64,000 nt of DNA from Branchiostoma floridae (Eukaryota > Chordata > Leptocardii > Amphioxiformes > Branchiostomatidae), in the NCBI RefSeq assembly GCF_000003815.2, contig NC_049991.1, forward strand, positions 5,712,882 through 5,776,881, written 5' to 3'. Position numbers and translations under genes: made by a program. Shown one piece after another: positions 35,491 to 49,200 of the stretch; within the stretch, counting starts at the first letter, position 1, and every line of letters begins with the position of its first letter. Below the pieces are notes generated by a model. It was given only the letters and a program-made list of their open reading frames with translations. It had not been told where the DNA came from and ran no database searches.

Positions 35491-36788
35491 AAACGCTAGT
35501 TCACTTTTATCTGTGAGGTAACGGGAGGGGGCCATACTTCGACAGCCGTTCTAGGTAGATGCGCATGGCTTTTGTCATTGTACATTTTACAGTGAACTCA
35601 TCAAAAACAAGTTAAGATCTTGTATACATCCATAGAACTGTAATTAAAGCTTTACAGATATATATTACATTTAACGGTAGCGTTCCGCACTGTACTTTGA
35701 CAGCGCACGAAACTTACGGCAGGTTTTCGGCTTGCGTCCTAGCAGAACGTTCCAACACAAAAAAGGGGTCCAAACTCCGACATAGTAACAACCAGACAAT
35801 CGCCGTGCATTTTTAAGCATCTTATGCAAATAGAATAGCACTAAAAGTTTTCATTACTATTTATTTGTACCAAATATGTGTCATATTTTGTATAACGCGA
35901 CTTATTCAAATACGGTGCGTTGAAACGTTTACCTCTCATGGTGAGACCAACTTGCCGCAAAACGGCGGCGCAGTGTTTACGTCGGACTGTGATAGCATAG
36001 TTTATTTTTCGCTTTTCGGCTTCCTTGATTGCCTTTTCACCCTGTCTTCTGGCAGCAGCAATGGCTACATGATTTTTAGTCGGTAGGGATCGATTTTTCT
36101 TGAATGTTTGTCCGCTCTATGGATGGGTTGACTAAGTTCATCGTGTTGAGCATCGCTCGCCCGCCGGCGTGCGTGATAGTAAAATGGCGGGGCCCCGACT
36201 GCGTGAACATTGTGGCATCATTTAGCTCCGTTTATCCAACCCAGTTAAAGGCAAGATAGAACACAGGTATTATTTTTCGGAAGTCTAATAAACATCATTT
36301 CTATGTGTGGTGGTATTTTTTCACATGTCGTATTTTACGAAGAATAATTCAAGAGTTTCCCGAGCCATGGTCTCCATACGTTCGCTCGTCAACTTGCACG
36401 GAAGGCGTCAAACTTGTGCAAGTTTTTCAATCGTTATCTGTGGGGCTTACTAACTTCGACACATACCCCGACTTTGTAGTTATTTACAACAAGGTTTAGG
36501 CTACAGCTAGTTGTACTTCTTGCGTGCAGGCATCTATGCATTTCTCCGTAACAATGATTTTAAAAACCTGTCGAAGTTTGGACCCCTGTCGAAGTATGGC
36601 CCCCTCCCGTTAACCTATATCCGTCATTTTAAAACTAGAGGGGATACCAAGTCGGCGAAAGTTGGTTCCAAAGGGCTATATTTTGAAGATACAGATTGGT
36701 TTGTAGTTTGAAACCACTGCATTGATATCCATGAATAATCATGATACGGATATAGGTTACCCCGCGGATAAAGGTGAACTAGCGTTAC
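35491..36788. mobile_element. Nested inverted-repeat elements
   Basis: The outer arms are AACGCTAGTTCACTTTTATC (35491) and GATAAAGGTGAACTAGCGTT (to 36787). Inside, at 35520-36612, a second element has 25-bp inverted ends starting AACGGGAGGGGGCCATACTT. The inner element splits the outer family's GGTAACCTATATCC motif. Neither has a transposase ORF. Confidence 0.7.
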
Positions 36789-37256
36789 CTATTATATCAC
36801 CCCTCCCTGGAAACATTGTTGTGTGTATATTGTTATTACCATGGGTGTTTTTTAATGGTATCATTATTGTCTATCGAATTTCAAAGATTGCTTGCACAAT
36901 ATGTGCAACTTATAATTACTAATAAGTAATATGATAAGTTTATGATAAACTTTGTTGTCTTCAATGGATCTAAAACTCTGGGATTAAAATGGTTTTCTTT
37001 CTTTCAGAAAGTTTGTGTATCCTTCTTTGAAATTCACAGCGTTGGTGTCAAGTGTAATCCTTATAACGTAATAATAGATTGAAAATCTGACTTCTAAAAC
37101 CACATCGCTTTCATCAAGGATGTTATTGGTTTCATACAATGCAATGTTTATGAAGCCCCCTTGCTGCTGTTATACACTGAATCACTAGGCGGCGCTCCTG
37201 ATTAATGTGCGCTGTGGAGCTGCGCGTTGAGCGTCCGTTTGGCGGCAAGTCGTAAT

Positions 37257-37271
37257 CACCGCCATCTTGTC
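37257..37271. promoter_or_regulatory. YY1-like motif upstream of the E4F1 start
   Basis: CACCGCCATCTTGTC contains the GCCATCTTG core of YY1 sites, 28 bp before the initiator ATG at 37299 in GC-rich sequence. Function is inference. Confidence 0.35.
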
Positions 37272-37298
37272 TTCACGTCGTTCTCCCTTGTTTGCGGC

Positions 37299-40200
37299 AT
37301 GAGCGCCCAAACTTCCGCAGAAGCGGCGGATTCAAGCTCCACAACAAACGCCAACTCAACACGAGATGGTAAGGAACGTTTTAGGATCACTATCGTGCAA
37401 TTTACAGTCGTGGATCGTTAGAGAATGGTGCTTGTACGCCCTCGAGCTCCGCGGTCATACAGCGACAGGAGGTGGTGATTTTTTTTGGCAAGGAGGTCGC
37501 AATCGGCGAAGTGGCGGGCTTTTCAAAAATGTTCAGAAGTAAAAGTTTGCTCGTCCTAGCGCTTTTCATGCAGTAGACACACTTGTCGGTGTTGATCTAA
37601 AAAGTTTGATAAAATGTAACCCGATTAGATGGCTATTCAGTGTGTTATCAAACTGAGGTGGGGAGGGGAGAACTTTTCCGGGTTTTCGGAAAACCATGTC
37701 CAGTCCGGACAGCGGAAAACACCGTCCAGTCTGGAAAGAGGGTCTGCATGGGATATATAGTTGTTATACAACAACATTCTTTTAATCTTATGCACAGAAA
37801 CAAGTTATAGTGTGACACAATGACATACAAAACTGAAAGATTATCCATCATTGTTTCTTTCAAGATAATTAGCAAGTTGCACACAAGCTGTTTTTTTTTT
37901 CAATGCTTTCATTTTCACTTTACCATTTTGTTTAAAACCTCCACCACCAGTCATACTAGGGCACCTCACTCCCTGGGTGTAATGTCCCTCAAAGTTCTTG
38001 GCCCAGTATTGAATAGGTGTAGATGTAGATTTACATGTAACAATTGTACCTTTAGCAGGTAACACCAGTGGAGCCATTGACAGCCACAGATGTGGCACAT
38101 GTGGGCAGGAGTTTCGGGGCCTACCAGAGTTCCTCCAACACAAGCTCAACACAGTGGCCTGTCGTGACTCCGAGCTCAGCGATTGGTGGGAACAACAGAA
38201 GAAGACCCTGCTAGCACAGGGACAGGACGCTACGGAAAAGACACAAGATGAAAGTAGTGGAGATGCTGTCCATTCTGAGGCAAGCACGGGGCCGGGAGAT
38301 ACCACTGATGACATGGAAGAGGGGGAGGTCCGTGCAGGGACTAAAGAGAGAGGAGACGCGATGCCAGGACAGGGTAGGTTTCTTTCAGCGATTGTGATTT
38401 CATTTACTGTATTATTAAAGCTAATACGTAATATTTGGACAATACAAAAAGTAGATTGTCCTGCCATTTCTTTACATAGTAAGCTAAATCTACCCTTTAG
38501 CATTGAATACCAAGGCTCAGTGAGAGAAGTTACAACATCAGTGCATCATACAAACATGTCTACAAACTGTGATCTTCCTACATGGACCTCCATGCTTCGT
38601 AACGAAACATCCATATACACCACAAATGTAGTATTTTTCAAATTTTCTTCTGACGTTAAAAAGAGGTGTATTATGGAAACAATAGACTTCAGAAACTTTA
38701 AAGGGAGGACTGCGATACAAAAGTACTAACACACACAGTCAAGTAAATGTGTCTTATATCTCTTTACTATAGCTCCGTCCTCAGAGGATGACCCGTCTGA
38801 CATACCTCAGGGTTCTGTAACGTCTGTGGATGGGAGGAGGTCAGCAAGGCATGCTGCTAGGCAAGGTAGGTTCATTCATCCATCTAGCCATCCATCCTTT
38901 CATTTATCCATCCCATTATCCATTCATTCCTTTCATCCATCCATCCATCCATCCAACCTTCCCTTTATAACCATTCAACTCTTTCCTCCATCCTTTCATC
39001 CATTCATCCATTTTCCGTCTTCTCCATTCATCCAATCTTCCCTCCATCTTACCTTCCATCCCTCCCTCTATCCATCCATCCATTCATCCATCCATCCCTT
39101 CATCCATCCATCCCTTTACCTTTCCATTCCTTTATCCATCCTTTCTTCCCTTTATCCATCCAACCATACTTTCCTTTCCTCCATCCTTTTATCCATCAAT
39201 CCATTCAGCCATTTTCCATCTTCTCCATTCATTCAATCTTCCCTTCATCTTACCTTCCATCCCTCCCTCTATACATCCATCCATTCATCCATCCATCTCT
39301 TCATCCATCCTTTCTTCACTTTATCCATCCAACCATACTTTCCTTTCCTCCATCCTTTTATCCATCAATCCATTCAGCCATTTTCCATCCTCTCCATTCA
39401 TCCAATCTTCCCTCCATCTTACCTTCCATCCATCCATCCATCCATCCCTTCATCCATCCCTCATCCAATAATCCATTCTTCCATCTTTCCCTCCTTCACC
39501 ATCCATCCCCTCCTCCAACAATCCATTCATTCATTCTTCCATCTTCTCCATTCACCCCTCCATCCATCCGTCACTTCTATCCATTCATTCAACCAACCTT
39601 CCCTCCATCTATCCCTTCATCCAACAATACATCAAGCCATTCTTCCACCCATTATCCATCCATTCCTTTCATCCATCCATCCATCCTTCCCTTTATATCC
39701 ATTCAACTCTTTCCTCCACCCTTTCATCCATTAATCCATTCAGCCATTTTCCATCTTCTCCATTCATCTAATGTTCCCTCCATCTTACCTTCCATTCCTC
39801 CCTCTATCCATCCATCCATCTACCCACCCATCCATCCACCTATTAATTCAGAGCTTTCTTTTGTTTCCTTAGCACTGGAGGCTTCAAAGAAGCCCGCTGG
39901 AACATCCTTGGATGAAGACGATAGGCCGTTGACCTCCAAGACGAACACATGTGCCATCTGTTCTAAACACTTCCAGAACTCCTACTACCTGCACAAACAT
40001 GAGCTGAGCCACAAGGAGGGCAAGACTGTGGAGTGTAACAAGTCAGTACTATTAGTACTACATGTAGTTACTAGTATCCATTATCCATCAACCAGTACTC
40101 AAACAACAGGAGCTGATTTGCATCATTTGCATCAACCTTGTCCTGGCATTGTCTTCCTTTTGTTTCCAATTGGACTACATATACGTAATTTGTGGACACA

Positions 40201-43200
40201 AGATGTAAATAAGAAGGTGAAGAGTTTATCTCTCGAATATCTACCGTCATTTTGCTCAAAATTACGAAATCAACATAATTTTTTCCGGCATACAAGCGGA
40301 GTTGTGTTTGTCTTTGTTGTGGTTCATTTAGTTATTCCCACGGCAGTGCGAGTCAAGCGTATTTTTCTACATGTTCGTTTAGCCACCGACTTAAAAAAGT
40401 TTTTATTAGATTTATTACCGCACGTAAATTGTATAATATCGGAACATATAATCATGTAAAGCTTGTAACTGGAATCTGTGCGATCTTTTGCTGGTTATTT
40501 AGTCAATTAGTGATGTTATAGATTCAAACAGTTGACATTCCATTCGTTCAAAACGAATAAGTGACCCAACTTCGGACTGTTGGATACTTCCGACTATTGC
40601 ATAAAATGCGCTGACAAATGAGCTATCCAAATAAGCGGATTCCACTGTACTTAAAACTAATTCATCTCCCTTACCTGATATCAAGTCATACTTAGGCACT
40701 AAAACTATAAAACCTGCTCTTCAAGTGATCTGCTCAGTGTCACTGAAGATAGTGGAATGATGCTACCTGAAACGCCTGACCATTTACAAAATCATATCCA
40801 ATGGCTTGAGTAGTGGTGCGTACCTGAACTCATATTCAGGTTCAGGTCCGGATTCAGGTTCAGGTCCGGACTTTAAGTCATCATTGCATATTATGTGCAC
40901 TAGAAATTTTTCTTTTTTTCAGGGGAGGGGGTGCATATAAAATTGCATGTTAGCATTAATGGAAATGCAATGTAAAAAAATACATGCAAATTATAAATTA
41001 TCCTGTATACAGCCAGTGTAAACACAATGTTTTTTGTCTTTTTCCAGTGCAAATTTCACTGTCTATGGAAGGTTTTAGATGGTTTAGAAAAAAAAAAGGA
41101 ATACAAGTGACAGATAGCTTGTTGTTGCAAGTCCGGACTTGGCTCCGGACATTTAGGTTTTTTTTGGACTTGGACCTAAACATTTTTAGGTCCAATTCCA
41201 AGTCCGGGCTTTAGGTACGCACCACTAGGCTTGAGTAACTGCTTTTTGTTGTATCTTATTACCTGAATGTCTAACCTTCATCAGCAAAGTGCACTAGTTA
41301 CGCTGACCTCTCAATCTCTTGTCTGTTCAAAACAGATGTTAAGGAAGGAAGATCTAGTCCTTATGATTGATGTTAATACATACATTGTATACTGTATTGT
41401 GAGTACCTGTAGAATTGACCCATCATTATCTATATATCCTACCTTTGTGTCCAGGTGTAACAAGTTCTTCAGACGACCGTCAGACTTGCGTGCACATCAG
41501 CGCAGTCACAGGAGTACCCGGCCGTTTTCATGTGAAGTGTGCGGCAAATCCTTTAAACAGGTCTGTTAGGGCTATATTCAACAGGGCTCAAAATACTGGG
41601 TGTATATGCTTTTTTTGTGTACCCGAAATTGGAGCTGTGCACCAAAGTTTTAACTGTAGGTTCACCTACACTTGCATAGGGTTACATGTACATGAAGGTT
41701 CTATTTTACCCTGGTATACAGCATATTCTTGAAGTTATATGTATGTGCCAGAAAAAAAGGGTAAAACTTGTTAATATTACATGTACTTGTTTAAGATTCT
41801 GATGTGAGCTATAGAATTTCATATGCAAGTTCTACACCCCAATTTTTTTTCTGCACCTGAATTTTTGGATGCCCCAATATTGCACCTATTTCTTAAAGGG
41901 GGATTCCACTCATGAAACGGGTATTTTTCCCATATATATTACACTCTTCGGAATACAAATGCACCCGACTTTTGACTAAATCACCACGACTGACTTTTCG
42001 ACCAAACACTGTTCTAAACCTATGAACCCCCATACGGGACCGCTTCCAATTCTCGGCTTTGACCTGACGTCACGGGTTTTCCAAATATGGGCATCCGCAC
42101 AGATCAAAACACGAAGCAGACGACAAAGTGTCATGGCGGACTCAGGCGGCCGTGGCTCAGACTAGTTCGACCCAGACGACATTATGCCATACGCATATGA
42201 GCCTGAACGTGATTCTGGAGAGTCGGAGAGTAGCGATGAGAACAATCAGCCTGCAGAAGCCTTTGCTGGAACCGCCACGCAACCAGGGGCGGCATGGGAT
42301 GGCCGGGATTACGAGACGGAGGGTTGCATGCATGCTAGCGCCAAGAAGCATATGGTGCAGATGCGATGACTACAACTGCAGCCTACAGTGTGTGACTGTG
42401 AGTGTATGTGTTGCCACGACCTTCGTGAGCTGACAGATCCCGTGGACCACAGCAACCCCAATCACGGCGGTATGGGTGTCGGGAGCGGCCGTAGCCAGCT
42501 GAAATGCGTCAAGCTACACGAGGAATTCCATCCCGTCTCATGAGGTCTGCACTGAAAACTGCACTTATATTATCTACAGTGACAAAATGACTTGGACTGG
42601 AAGATGTCAGGGAGCCATTGAGAAATAGGTAAATGTAGATTTTGTGTTTCTGTTACATTTATTTTGCACGATCTGTGTGTGGGGTCGCACGATGGTGAGC
42701 TTACGGAAACATAGCCACATGTGGTCGAATTTGTGACCTGTATATAAATCTATTAGCAGGACTCGAAATACTGTTTTTTTGTATACCTGCACTGGTGCAT
42801 TTAACATTGAAAATTACCTGCACCAGACAAATTTTACCTGCACCATTCTGAACTTAGTAAGTATGAATCATACTAAAAAATTTTCAGGAACCTTTTTTCA
42901 CTACAGTATATTACCTGATATGTTGTGCACCTAAAAGTTTTTAAACCTCGTTTCCGGTACTTTTTGTGTGAAGAAATTGACAGTTTTGTGATAACTTGTG
43001 CCACCAATTTAGTGTGAAAAGTTGGAAATTTTTGGAGGGGGGCTGTTAGGGCAATACCAAGATCTGAAAATAACCTGATTGAAACAAAATGGCAAGCAGT
43101 GTACTTGTTGCAATCTTTTAATACCAAAAAAATATAACATTACAATTTACATGCATTTTTGTTTCTCCCAGAATCTTACAACTGTCAGCGTACAGACAGT

Positions 43201-46200
43201 TTTCGTGCTGGGTCCACAAGAATCATCTTGGGAGATCAGTGCGGTGCATGGTTCCAGCCTGTGCAGTCACCAAAATAAGACAGACCTATCCCTCTAAAGA
43301 TGAGACTAATTAGGACATTTTCCTAGTAAGATATTTCGCCACCACATGTTCAATTGCTAAATTGATCTGACGTTAAACCAGAGAGTGATCTATAAATCTG
43401 TATTCTACTAACTTTTTACTGTTAGGGTTATCCATTCTTGTTAAGCTTGGGGTTAGAATTAGAATTAGGGTGAGGCTTTACTGCTAAAATAAAACAATCT
43501 TGATAACAGTGTTACACAGTTTCCACATTATTTGCACTATAACAGGTGCATTCAACCAAATGCAGACATCTATCTACCTCACCTGTATAAATTTATCTAC
43601 CTATCCATGCTTTATACAACAGGCCAAATAGAAACCTTGAACATATTAAGTATCCTTATTTTCATATTCCTTTGAACTAGATATACAGCAAGAAAGACAT
43701 GTATATTATATCAATATACAATTACATTTCTGTGTAATTTTCAAAAATAGGCAGGGAAAACTTTGGTGGACACACATATATTGACAATGTTGTAAAACAG
43801 CATTTGTTTCTGACATATGTAGGCAGGATATTTATGAATAAAATGATCCACTGGATATACAATGGGAACTTGTCCTTATTAACATAATAATATAGCCTGT
43901 CATATAAAATCAGTATATCAGGATCTACCTGGATTTAACCTGAAGTATATGGGCTACTGCCAACATGTTCGAGTTGCATGTTCATGAATTAATATTTATA
44001 TTTTCACATTTCTTGTGTCTTAGAGAAATAGCAGCAGCAGTTTTGAAACGTTCAAAACAGAAACTACATGTAGTTTTGTCATATAAAGCATGTATGCTAT
44101 AAAAAACAACAAAAATGAGAAAACATGACCATGAAAACAGTAGAGTTCCAAACAAGACTTATTTACTAGCCTGTAAACCTTGAACGGTACTGTGCAATTG
44201 CAGTTTTATTGTCTGGCCTGGAAAGTCAGGCTTTTGGAGCACATAGCCACCATAAAACTCCCGACGCCTGTGTATGACAGCCTTCAACACCTTTCTTTTT
44301 GAAAGTGCAGTCCTGTTTCTTCTCATAGATGTTTTTGACCACATAGTCTCCTAGCCTCTTACTGTAGTCCAACCGCTGCCTTAGGTCAACTGCAAAGAAT
44401 ATATTCTGAAGTCAACAATGTTCTTGTGATTAAGATATTCATTGATGACAAAATAATACTAGGCCACATTTGCATCTATGTTAAAAATGACAATCATGAA
44501 TAACAAGAGAGGCTGAAATTTACAAACTCCATATCCCTTTCCATGCAAAAACTGACTCTTCCATGTCAACCTTTTGCTGAAATCGACCATACATGAACTA
44601 TTAGTATGATCTTAGTATTACAAGTTATACAACATCACCCAACTCCAAGATGGCTTTTCTGAATATAACATCCATCAAGCATGCAAGCAAGCAAGAATGG
44701 CTTCTGGGCTGCCTACAAAAGAATATATCACTTATAACAGTGCTTAGCACATTTCTGCACCCAATATATATTAGTACTGTACTGACTATTAATAATTCTT
44801 AAATCGGATATTTGAAAGGTTTTAAATATAGATTTACACTGGCTACTATACAGTATAGTAGCCACATATTCTTTTACATGCCAAAACAGAGAACATTTCT
44901 TATATTAATTTCAGAGTCACTCCCAGGAAAGAAGCAATTATAAGCTTGTCATCAGATTAGATTTTGCATGCACTACAAAATCTGTTAGTGCAATAAATAT
45001 TTTGGTTTGACTTTGAGGTATACCAGTGCCTAGTCCATTAGCCCAAATCATACACTTCTGTCAATCTTTTTTACCAGAACAAGTAATCTTACCAAACATA
45101 TCATGTCCCTTGACAAATCCAGTGTTGTCATTTTAAGAAATAAATATACATACATGTAAGTAGGCACATGAGGACACTTTTCTACTAGTAATGAAATTAA
45201 AAATTAATTACCTTTTGACTTGGGCTTTTCCTCGACCACGTCCTTCTCTTTTCTATCAAACAAAAACAGAAGTGGCAGTTATGCACCAGTTCATGCATAA
45301 TTTTAAAGACATGGAACTCTATGAGTACTATGACATTATTTGCATGCTATGGAATTCTGCAAATCCTGCACTTCCGGTGGTGTCTGCTATCTTAGCCAAC
45401 CTTGGGAACAATTTCTTGTAAATTGTACAACTACAGGCAGTCGAGTGACTACCAGACATTTTGGAATGTACACAAAAAGTTTGAAGACCGTAGTTTTTGG
45501 GGATACAGAGATGTTAGCACTTGAATACAATGTAAAAGTTTGGTAATCGTATGTCAACAAAATTATGGCGTGGCCGCGAACACTTCTGAATGCAAGGCCG
45601 ATTTTGGGGCCCGATTTCTCGTAAACGGTACAACTACGAGCTTAACAAAAGCAGTCGAGTCACTATCAAACATTTAGAAATGCACACAAAAAGTTTGAAG
45701 ACCTTAGCTTTTCAGGATGCAGAGATATTAGCACTGTAGTAAACTAGGTCATCACATGTCAACAAGAAATGGCGTCGCTAGCCGAAAACACTCTGAATGC
45801 AAGGTCAATTTCAGGCCCAATTTCTCGTAAACGGTATAACTACAAATTTAACGAAAGCAGTCGTGTTACTATCAAACAGTTAAGGAATGTACACAAAACG
45901 TTTGAAGACCTTAGCTTTCCGGGATGCAGAGATATTAGCACTGTAGTGAGAGCTGAAAGTAGTCGCTTGTCGCCATACACGTGCATGTGACGTATGTCAA
46001 AACAAAAAATGGATAGCCTCAATACCAGACTGACTACGCTGGTTTCATAAGGAGAATAATTTGCCAAAGGCAAGGGTTTGCTACCAGAGAGGTTGGTCGG
46101 CCGTGGAGGGGAAATGTGAATCTAATCGTGGACTGACTCGCTTGGCCAATTCCCGATTTTTTTCCCGAATTGTACGATCCACGCAACCCCGTAGCAAGGC

Positions 46201-49200
46201 CTGGTGGAGGCTAAAAATGACGCCGCTAACAGTAAACACGCTACTTTCCTGGTCAGTTTCGGGCCCAATATCTCGGTACGCTGAGTGAGTGAGAGCAAAC
46301 CGAAAACGGTAAAATTACTATCGGACATTTAGGAAGGTACACAAAAAGTCTGATGCTCAGCGTACCTCGGAATACAGAAATTTGGCAACTTTTTACGGAC
46401 CATTCTGCTATCTAAAAATGACTATCTACATATTGGTAGATCGCTACAGAATGGCCCGCAAATAATGATTGGAACGCGTTTGCCTACCAGTTCTGATAGA
46501 GGTTGTGCACACATATTTAGTCTAGCCAAAAAAGCATCCTGAGCATCTAACATCGAAATTTATGCCAGTACCAACCTTTTCAACTGGAAGAGTCCTTGGC
46601 GGCTTCGTCGATCCAGCCCGTCCGTAACACACCATGCGCATTGAATTCTGGGATTGTTGGTAAGGGACCAGCGGGGAATTCAAGAAGTCGATCGCTATAA
46701 TGCACGCCCTGCGTTCAGGCTTCAACTCATGGTACATTTGACAAAACAAACTTGATTCAAGCATAACAATTTATTCTCTGATGATTTATGATACCCGCTT
46801 CTGGAGTGGAATGCCCCTTTAAAATGAATATCAAGCCCTGTTTGAGACTTCCATGTGTGGCTATGTATGACTGTTACAATTTGCCCCCCTAAAATTAAAA
46901 AAGTATTTTTTCTAAGGCATTTTGGATGATCAATTTTGATATATTTTGCCTTTGCCAGAAATAAGTATTTTGCTTTTTAGTTGCTTTTCTACTGAGGTTT
47001 TCACACACTTTTTGTTTTTATTATCAGCAACAAGTACTGAGAGCCCATCTGAAGACTCATGCAGACAAGAGAGAATTTAAGTGTTCTAGGTGTGGAGACG
47101 AGTTTAAGACAAAAGGGTCGCTGAAGAGGCACGAGCGTAGGCACACAGGTGATAAGACAATATTATCAATAACATTATGATGACTATTATTATTGACAGT
47201 CTCTCATACGGAGCATTAACCCCGGAGTGCGGACTATACAATATGCCTTGGGGAGGCTCTGCTATACTGGGCTGAGGTTGCCATTTTTGTGGTTATGGTC
47301 TCTAACCAGCTGTCAGCCAATCAAAGGATCAGATTTATCTTTCAACATCTAGGCAATTCTCTGATTGGCTGACAACTGGTTAGAAGCCATGTCCACAAAA
47401 TGGTTGTTGCCAGCCCAGTTTAGCTAAGTCCTCCAAGGTGTATTGTAGATTTAGCAGGTGAGGCTCTGCAAGGGAGAATGAGGATTGTAGTACTACATTA
47501 ATGCAGAATTTTTTCTATTGTATATGCATTCTGCTATGATTAAAGCAGAAGCCAGTGTATTGTATCTTTACCTGCATGTATGCAGGTATGGTTTTGATGC
47601 TGGTGGGAACTTTTCGGTAGCCGGGGATGTAGGGCGCTGTATCTCGTGAACGGATGGTGCGAGCACGACGATTTTTGGTACGTGGGTTGGGGGTGGTAGC
47701 CTAACACTCAGGTTTGATTTTGGGCCTCCTGGCGTTTGAACTTGACATTGCAGGTGGCATTTTTGGTGTTTTTGGGGCACTTTTGGCGCTGTGTGTCCGG
47801 AACGATACGCGCGATTGCGACGATTTTTGGTGCATGGGTGGGGGGTTGTTGCCTGTTGCCTAGGATTGACTTTGGGCCTTGTCGCGCTTGAACTTGACCC
47901 AGCAGGTCGAATTTTGTGTCCGGGAGGGGTGTTTCCGGAGTTATATCTTCTGAACGGCTGGTGCTGGCACGATGATATTTGGCACATGTGTCGGCGGTGG
48001 CTGAATAATGCTCAATTTTGATTTTGGCGCCCTTGGTGCTTGAACTTGACATTTTAGGTTACCTTTTGTGCGGGCACGGGGCGTGCGCTGTATCTCCGGA
48101 ACGCAAGGTACCATTGTGTTGCTATTTGGTACGTGAGTTGTTTGTGGTGTCCTGGTGGTCAGGTTTGATTTTGGGCCTCCTAGTGCTTGAACTTGATACT
48201 GTATAGGTTGACCCTGTTTTTGTGTGGTTGGGGCATCCTCCCAATATCTGCTTGGTTTTAAAAACAGATTATGGTTGGGTGTAGAACCATCATCTGGCCT
48301 GGGCCACCTTCAATGTATCAGGTTACTTAGTGGCACTGACAGTTTGCCAGATGACGGGAGTGTACAAGATTATATATCTGTTGGTCAGGTATAATTGGAG
48401 TTTGCTTATTACTCTTTGTGGTGTTTCTAGAGCTGTATAGTACTGAGTTTTAAGTTTCGGTACAAGTTCCTTTACCCTGTTGGCAATCATGGTTGAACTT
48501 GAACTTAAACAGAAGAAGATGCAATTTTCTAATGTGGAGGAGAACTGTATAGAGTGTGGGCATAAGAGAAAGGTATGTGTATGATTTGTCCTGTGTTTCT
48601 TTTTGTTTCTTTGGTAATGCCATTTCCATACTGTATACAGGTAATTTGTTGTTTTGGGCTAGTCATATTCGTTTGGTTTTTGGGCCTGCTTAATCTATGG
48701 TAGGGAACAGGCAGGGTTAAGTGGTGGAGGCTTAGCTTTGTTCTGTTTTAAATTCAGTATCGTTTGTTGCATTTTGTCGCGGCAAATATATGATGAAATT
48801 CCCCTTCTAAGCAACTGCTCATTGGTTTGCGGGGATGTTTGCTGGGTGTTTGCTCTGACTACAACAGCTTCTGAACTTTTCAAAGCTTCCATTGCCAGCA
48901 GCTTGCCATCTATAAATGGGAATGACAAGGACATTTTTCATAGTAAATTATGCTGTTAAATTTGGCTTAGATACTACAGGAGATTTAGGTTTGGGTTGGA
49001 TGGATTGAATGAAAATATCATACCACCCTGGGGACTAACTGTTGCTGCTGCATGGGGGCTACCACTATTCATATTGTCTAATGTCTATGGAACTACAGAT
49101 AAAAGTATCATTGGTCAAATTATGCAAGTAACATTCCGATGTCAAGTGAATAACACCCCAGAAATAAATCTTTAATGAATATCATTGGAAGAACACAAAC

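Larger units (their letters stand above)
41582..46840. mobile_element. CAGGGCTC MITE split by a 4.9-kb TTAA-flanked element
   Basis: The outer left end CAGGGCTCAAAATACT (41582) and right end TATCAAGCCCTG (46829-46840) belong to one MITE. Inside, an element spans 41893-46822 with TTAA at both ends and inverted repeats of about 28 bp (AGGGGGATTCCACTCATGAA on the left; AGGGGCATTCCACTCCAGAA read from the right; about 4 mismatches). TTAA targeting is typical of piggyBac and Kolobok transposons. Its interior has decayed coding fragments (42184-42630; a basic stretch on the minus strand near 44160-44410) and tandem repeats (45370-46400), so it is probably non-autonomous now. It accounts for most of E4F1 intron 5. 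Confidence 0.65.

Noticed and set aside
37841-38503. 220-codon minus-strand ORF
   Set aside because: Antisense to E4F1 exon 2, where the plus strand shows a conserved zinc-binding motif and consistent splice phases.
38826-39734. 302-codon open frame of His/Pro/Ser/Ile-rich protein
   Set aside because: It is the translation of the CATC microsatellite, whose 4-bp period lacks stop codons; it lies in an E4F1 intron.
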